Below, piece by piece: positions 3,922-6,256 of a DNA stretch of 6,256 bases (its first letter is position 1; each line of letters opens with the position of its first letter). A program made the translations under genes and the position numbers. Source of the stretch: Acidobacteriota bacterium. GTDB taxonomy: Bacteria > Acidobacteriota > Blastocatellia > Pyrinomonadales > Pyrinomonadaceae. The DNA is taken from the NCBI GenBank assembly GCA_029862725.1, contig JAOTWT010000197.1:1-6256 (forward strand), written 5' to 3'. The notes beneath the pieces are model-generated. The model saw only the letters and a list, made by a program, of their open reading frames with translations. It searched no databases and had not been told where the DNA came from.

Positions 3922-6256
3922 CCGGGGAAACTTTAAATAAGAATCGGCCGAGCGGCAACGCAGCCAACCTGAATCCGTTCCCGGGGCTAAGGCCATTCAG
4001 GGAGGGTGAAGAAGATCTATTCTTTGGCCGCGATAGCCAGGTCGATGCAATGGTAGATAAACTGGCCGCCACCCGTTTTCTGTCTGTTGTGGGTTCTTCG
4101 GGGAGCGGTAAATCTTCTTTGGTCAACTGCGGACTACGCCCCGCATTACAGCGCGGCTTGATGTCGTCGGCCGGCTCAGCATGGAGAATTGTCAGGTTTC
4201 AGCCGGGAAACGATCCTATTGGAGAAATGGCTCGGGCGTTGTCGTCGAAAGGTGCCTTATTTAGCCGTCAAAAGACCCTCTCCGTGCCTCTGGTCGAGAT
4301 CATCGAAAACACCCTACGAATGAGCAAGCTTGGACTGATCGATATTTACAAGCAGGCGAAGCTCGATGCGCAGGAGAATCTAATGTTGGTGGTCGATCAG
4401 TTTGAAGAGCTGTTCCGTTACCAGAAGTTGGAGGAATTCGACGAGCACGATTATGAACGTTTTCGAGAAGAAGCAATAGAGTTTGTGAATCTGCTGTTAG
4501 CCGTAAAGAGGCAAACGAAGTACCCGATATATGTCGTCCTTACGATGCGTACTGATTTTCTTGCAGACTGCACCAAATTCCCGGGTCTTGCTGAGGCCAT
4601 CAACGCCGGTCAGTATTTGGTTCCGAGGTTGACACGTGATGAGCGTCGAGCCGCGATCAGCGGACCCGTGGGTGTAAGCAACGCCGAGATTTCTCCAGTT
4701 CTACTTACCCGCCTCGTAAATGATGTCGGCGACGATCCAGACCAACTTTCTATCCTGCAGCATGCCCTTAACAGAACATGGGCACGGTGGTATGACACCG
4801 GAAGAGAGGGTCCTCTCGATTTGGTCCATTACAATGCAGTCGGAACAATGGCACATGCTTTGGATAAACATGCAGAGAGAGCCTACTCCGAATTGAAAAC
4901 GCCGCGGCTGCGTCAAATCTGCGAGAAGCTTTTCAAAGTAATTACTGATAAAGCGTCTGACCCAAGGGGCGTCAGGCGCCCCAAGAAATTTCGCGTGCTG
5001 TGCGCCATGATAGGGGCGGATGAATCCAAAGTTATCGAAGTCATCGACGTTTTCCGCGATCCAAATCGTTCGTTCTTGATGCCTCCCGCCGGCAATACTA
5101 TCCGCCCCGATTCGGTCGTTGATATCTCACACGAAAGCCTCATGCGAGTCTGGCAACGTCTCAATGAGTGGGCCGATGCGGAGGCAAATTCAGCAGCTCT
5201 TTACATCCGTCTGGTAGACGCCGCCGACCGTTATATGGAGGGACAGGCCAATCTTTGGCGCGGTCAGGAGCTACAACTTGCACTGGATTGGCGCGAAAGG
5301 GAAAAACCGACGGCTCCCTGGGCGCAACTTTATCGAGGAGGTTTCGACCGTGCCGATGCCTTTTTGCAAAAATGCAAAGATGTGCACGATTCGGAACTAG
5401 CTGACTTAGAACTTGGAAGAATCTTGCGTATTGCCCGAAACGTCATTCTTGGATTTGTCCTCGCGTCCTTACTGATGGGACCTTTGGGCCTCGCAAGCGG
5501 TACGATCAAATCCGAGTTCTATAACATTTCTGGACTTTTTGCAGACTCGCAGCGTGACGCGAGTACCCCATTCGTGATCTTGGACGAGGCCGAAATCAAA
5601 ATGATCGAAACGGCACAGTCACAGGCAGTTGAAAAAGGATATTCCGTTCTTAATTCTGCGAGAATCGGTGAAAAACTTGAGCAATTGTTTAGAATGACAA
5701 AAACGACGCCTTTTCAGATGAATAATGTCAGGCTTGCATTGGAACGGAAGGCTCTTGCAATAGCCCCTTCCGATATTGATTATTTTCTTGATCGCAATTC
5801 CGATGAAGATAAGCAGACCGACGGGAGGCTCTCAGGCGGTGGCCAAAAGAAAAAGAATGTGTCAGATGCCCTGAAGAAAATAAAAGACTCCCTGTCACCA
5901 ATATTGATTTCTGTTGAGGAATCAGATGAGATAATAATCCTTTTGTTCCCGCCGAACGTGGAGATTACTTCCAAACGTGAAGAACAGTCGTGGCTTGTGA
6001 GCGCGGTTCTTGGCTCGCCGTACTTCAAAGAACAAGTTCTCGGAAAACGAGAGAATTCTGAGCGCAAATTTCGCGCGTCTATTTTGCTCGCACATTTGAT
6101 ACTTTATCTTATTTTTGTATTTAGCATCGGTCTTGTTTACCGCAAATTGGAATATCGCGATCGCGGGAACGTGCCGGACCTGAAATCGGCGCCCACGCCT
6201 TGGCACTTCCGGGTTGGCTCGTTCATGAGCGGCATCAACAAACTCCTCGCGCCGCT
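3918..6256 (+). CDS. nSTAND1-type NTPase with two transmembrane segments (3' end beyond window)
   Basis: Open for 779 codons with no stop before the window edge, so partial. An N-terminal N-P-F-P-G-L-R-P-F motif (19-27) and F-F-G-R-D (35-39) are the signature entry of nSTAND1 (novel STAND NTPase 1) proteins. Walker A is G-S-S-G-S-G-K-S-S (59-67, K65) and Walker B is V-V-D-Q-F-E-E-L-F (158-166, D160). A sensor-like M-R-T-D-F-L lies at 210-215. The winged-helix/linker region includes I-S-H-E-S-L-M-R-V-W (403-412) and the W-R-G-Q-E-L stretch typical of the family. After the NTPase come a hydrophobic segment at about 509-528, about 190 residues of unrecognised sequence (529-719), a second hydrophobic segment at about 720-741, and a basic tail from R742. 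The usual downstream WD40 repeats are not seen up to residue 779, though they could follow outside the window. The predicted topology is NTPase and tail in the cytoplasm, with the middle domain across the membrane. STAND proteins are ligand-triggered, oligomerising switches. Co-translation with a TIR protein suggests a sensor/effector pair. Confidence 0.9.
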   Translation, partial: MTGETLNKNRPSGNAANLNPFPGLRPFREGEEDLFFGRDSQVDAMVDKLAATRFLSVVGSSGSGKSSLVNCGLRPALQRGLMSSAGSAWRIVRFQPGNDPIGEMARALSSKGALFSRQKTLSVPLVEIIENTLRMSKLGLIDIYKQAKLDAQENLMLVVDQFEELFRYQKLEEFDEHDYERFREEAIEFVNLLLAVKRQTKYPIYVVLTMRTDFLADCTKFPGLAEAINAGQYLVPRLTRDERRAAISGPVGVSNAEISPVLLTRLVNDVGDDPDQLSILQHALNRTWARWYDTGREGPLDLVHYNAVGTMAHALDKHAERAYSELKTPRLRQICEKLFKVITDKASDPRGVRRPKKFRVLCAMIGADESKVIEVIDVFRDPNRSFLMPPAGNTIRPDSVVDISHESLMRVWQRLNEWADAEANSAALYIRLVDAADRYMEGQANLWRGQELQLALDWREREKPTAPWAQLYRGGFDRADAFLQKCKDVHDSELADLELGRILRIARNVILGFVLASLLMGPLGLASGTIKSEFYNISGLFADSQRDASTPFVILDEAEIKMIETAQSQAVEKGYSVLNSARIGEKLEQLFRMTKTTPFQMNNVRLALERKALAIAPSDIDYFLDRNSDEDKQTDGRLSGGGQKKKNVSDALKKIKDSLSPILISVEESDEIIILLFPPNVEITSKREEQSWLVSAVLGSPYFKEQVLGKRENSERKFRASILLAHLILYLIFVFSIGLVYRKLEYRDRGNVPDLKSAPTPWHFRVGSFMSGINKLLAP

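Noticed and set aside
1..6256. CRISPR array, tRNA, rRNA or insertion sequence
   Set aside because: No regularly spaced direct repeats, cloverleaf-like segments or transposase-like frames were seen on either strand.

Overview
The window joins two unrelated parts. The left third (about 1-2030) is a polyhydroxyalkanoate (PHA) storage-granule locus. The right two thirds (about 2400-6256) are a two-gene TIR / STAND-NTPase operon that looks like an accessory defence system. The gene content, bacterial promoters, Shine-Dalgarno sites and rho-independent terminators indicate a PHA-accumulating bacterium, most likely proteobacterial or close to it. The sequence alone does not resolve the class.

PHA region. 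Two phasin-type granule proteins lie on the minus strand: a small 123-residue one at 865-1236, then a 237-residue one at 88-801 with a histone-like basic N-terminal tail. A strong minus-strand promoter (TTGACA, 17-bp spacer, TACTAT) lies at 1309-1337. A hairpin terminator sits between the two phasin genes and a second, long hairpin terminator follows the last one. Divergent from them, phaR (1547-2029, plus strand) encodes the PHA-responsive transcriptional repressor. A 12-bp palindrome and a 21-bp-spaced TTCGCA repeat overlap or flank the phasin promoter and are the best candidates for PhaR operators. The likely logic is that PhaR represses the phasins until PHA granules titrate it away.

Junction. 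Bases 2030-2421 hold no certain gene. A minus-strand reading frame of 54 codons (2030-2194) ends right against the phaR stop and may be a small gene or a gene remnant. A possible plus-strand promoter (2151-2179) would give the downstream operon a leader of roughly 235 nt.

TIR/STAND operon. The first gene (2422-3921) encodes a 499-residue protein. It has an N-terminal TIR domain that retains the putative catalytic glutamate, followed by two further Rossmann/TIR-like modules that appear degenerate. Its stop codon overlaps the start of the second gene (ATGA, 3918-3921). The second gene encodes an nSTAND1-type NTPase with clear Walker A and B motifs. Instead of the WD40 repeats usual after this NTPase type, the visible part shows two transmembrane segments around an unrecognised domain of about 190 residues. 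It runs off the right end of the window after 779 codons. By analogy with STAND-based bacterial immunity, the natural hypothesis is a membrane-anchored STAND sensor/switch coupled to a separately encoded TIR effector that may consume NAD+. That assignment is inference.
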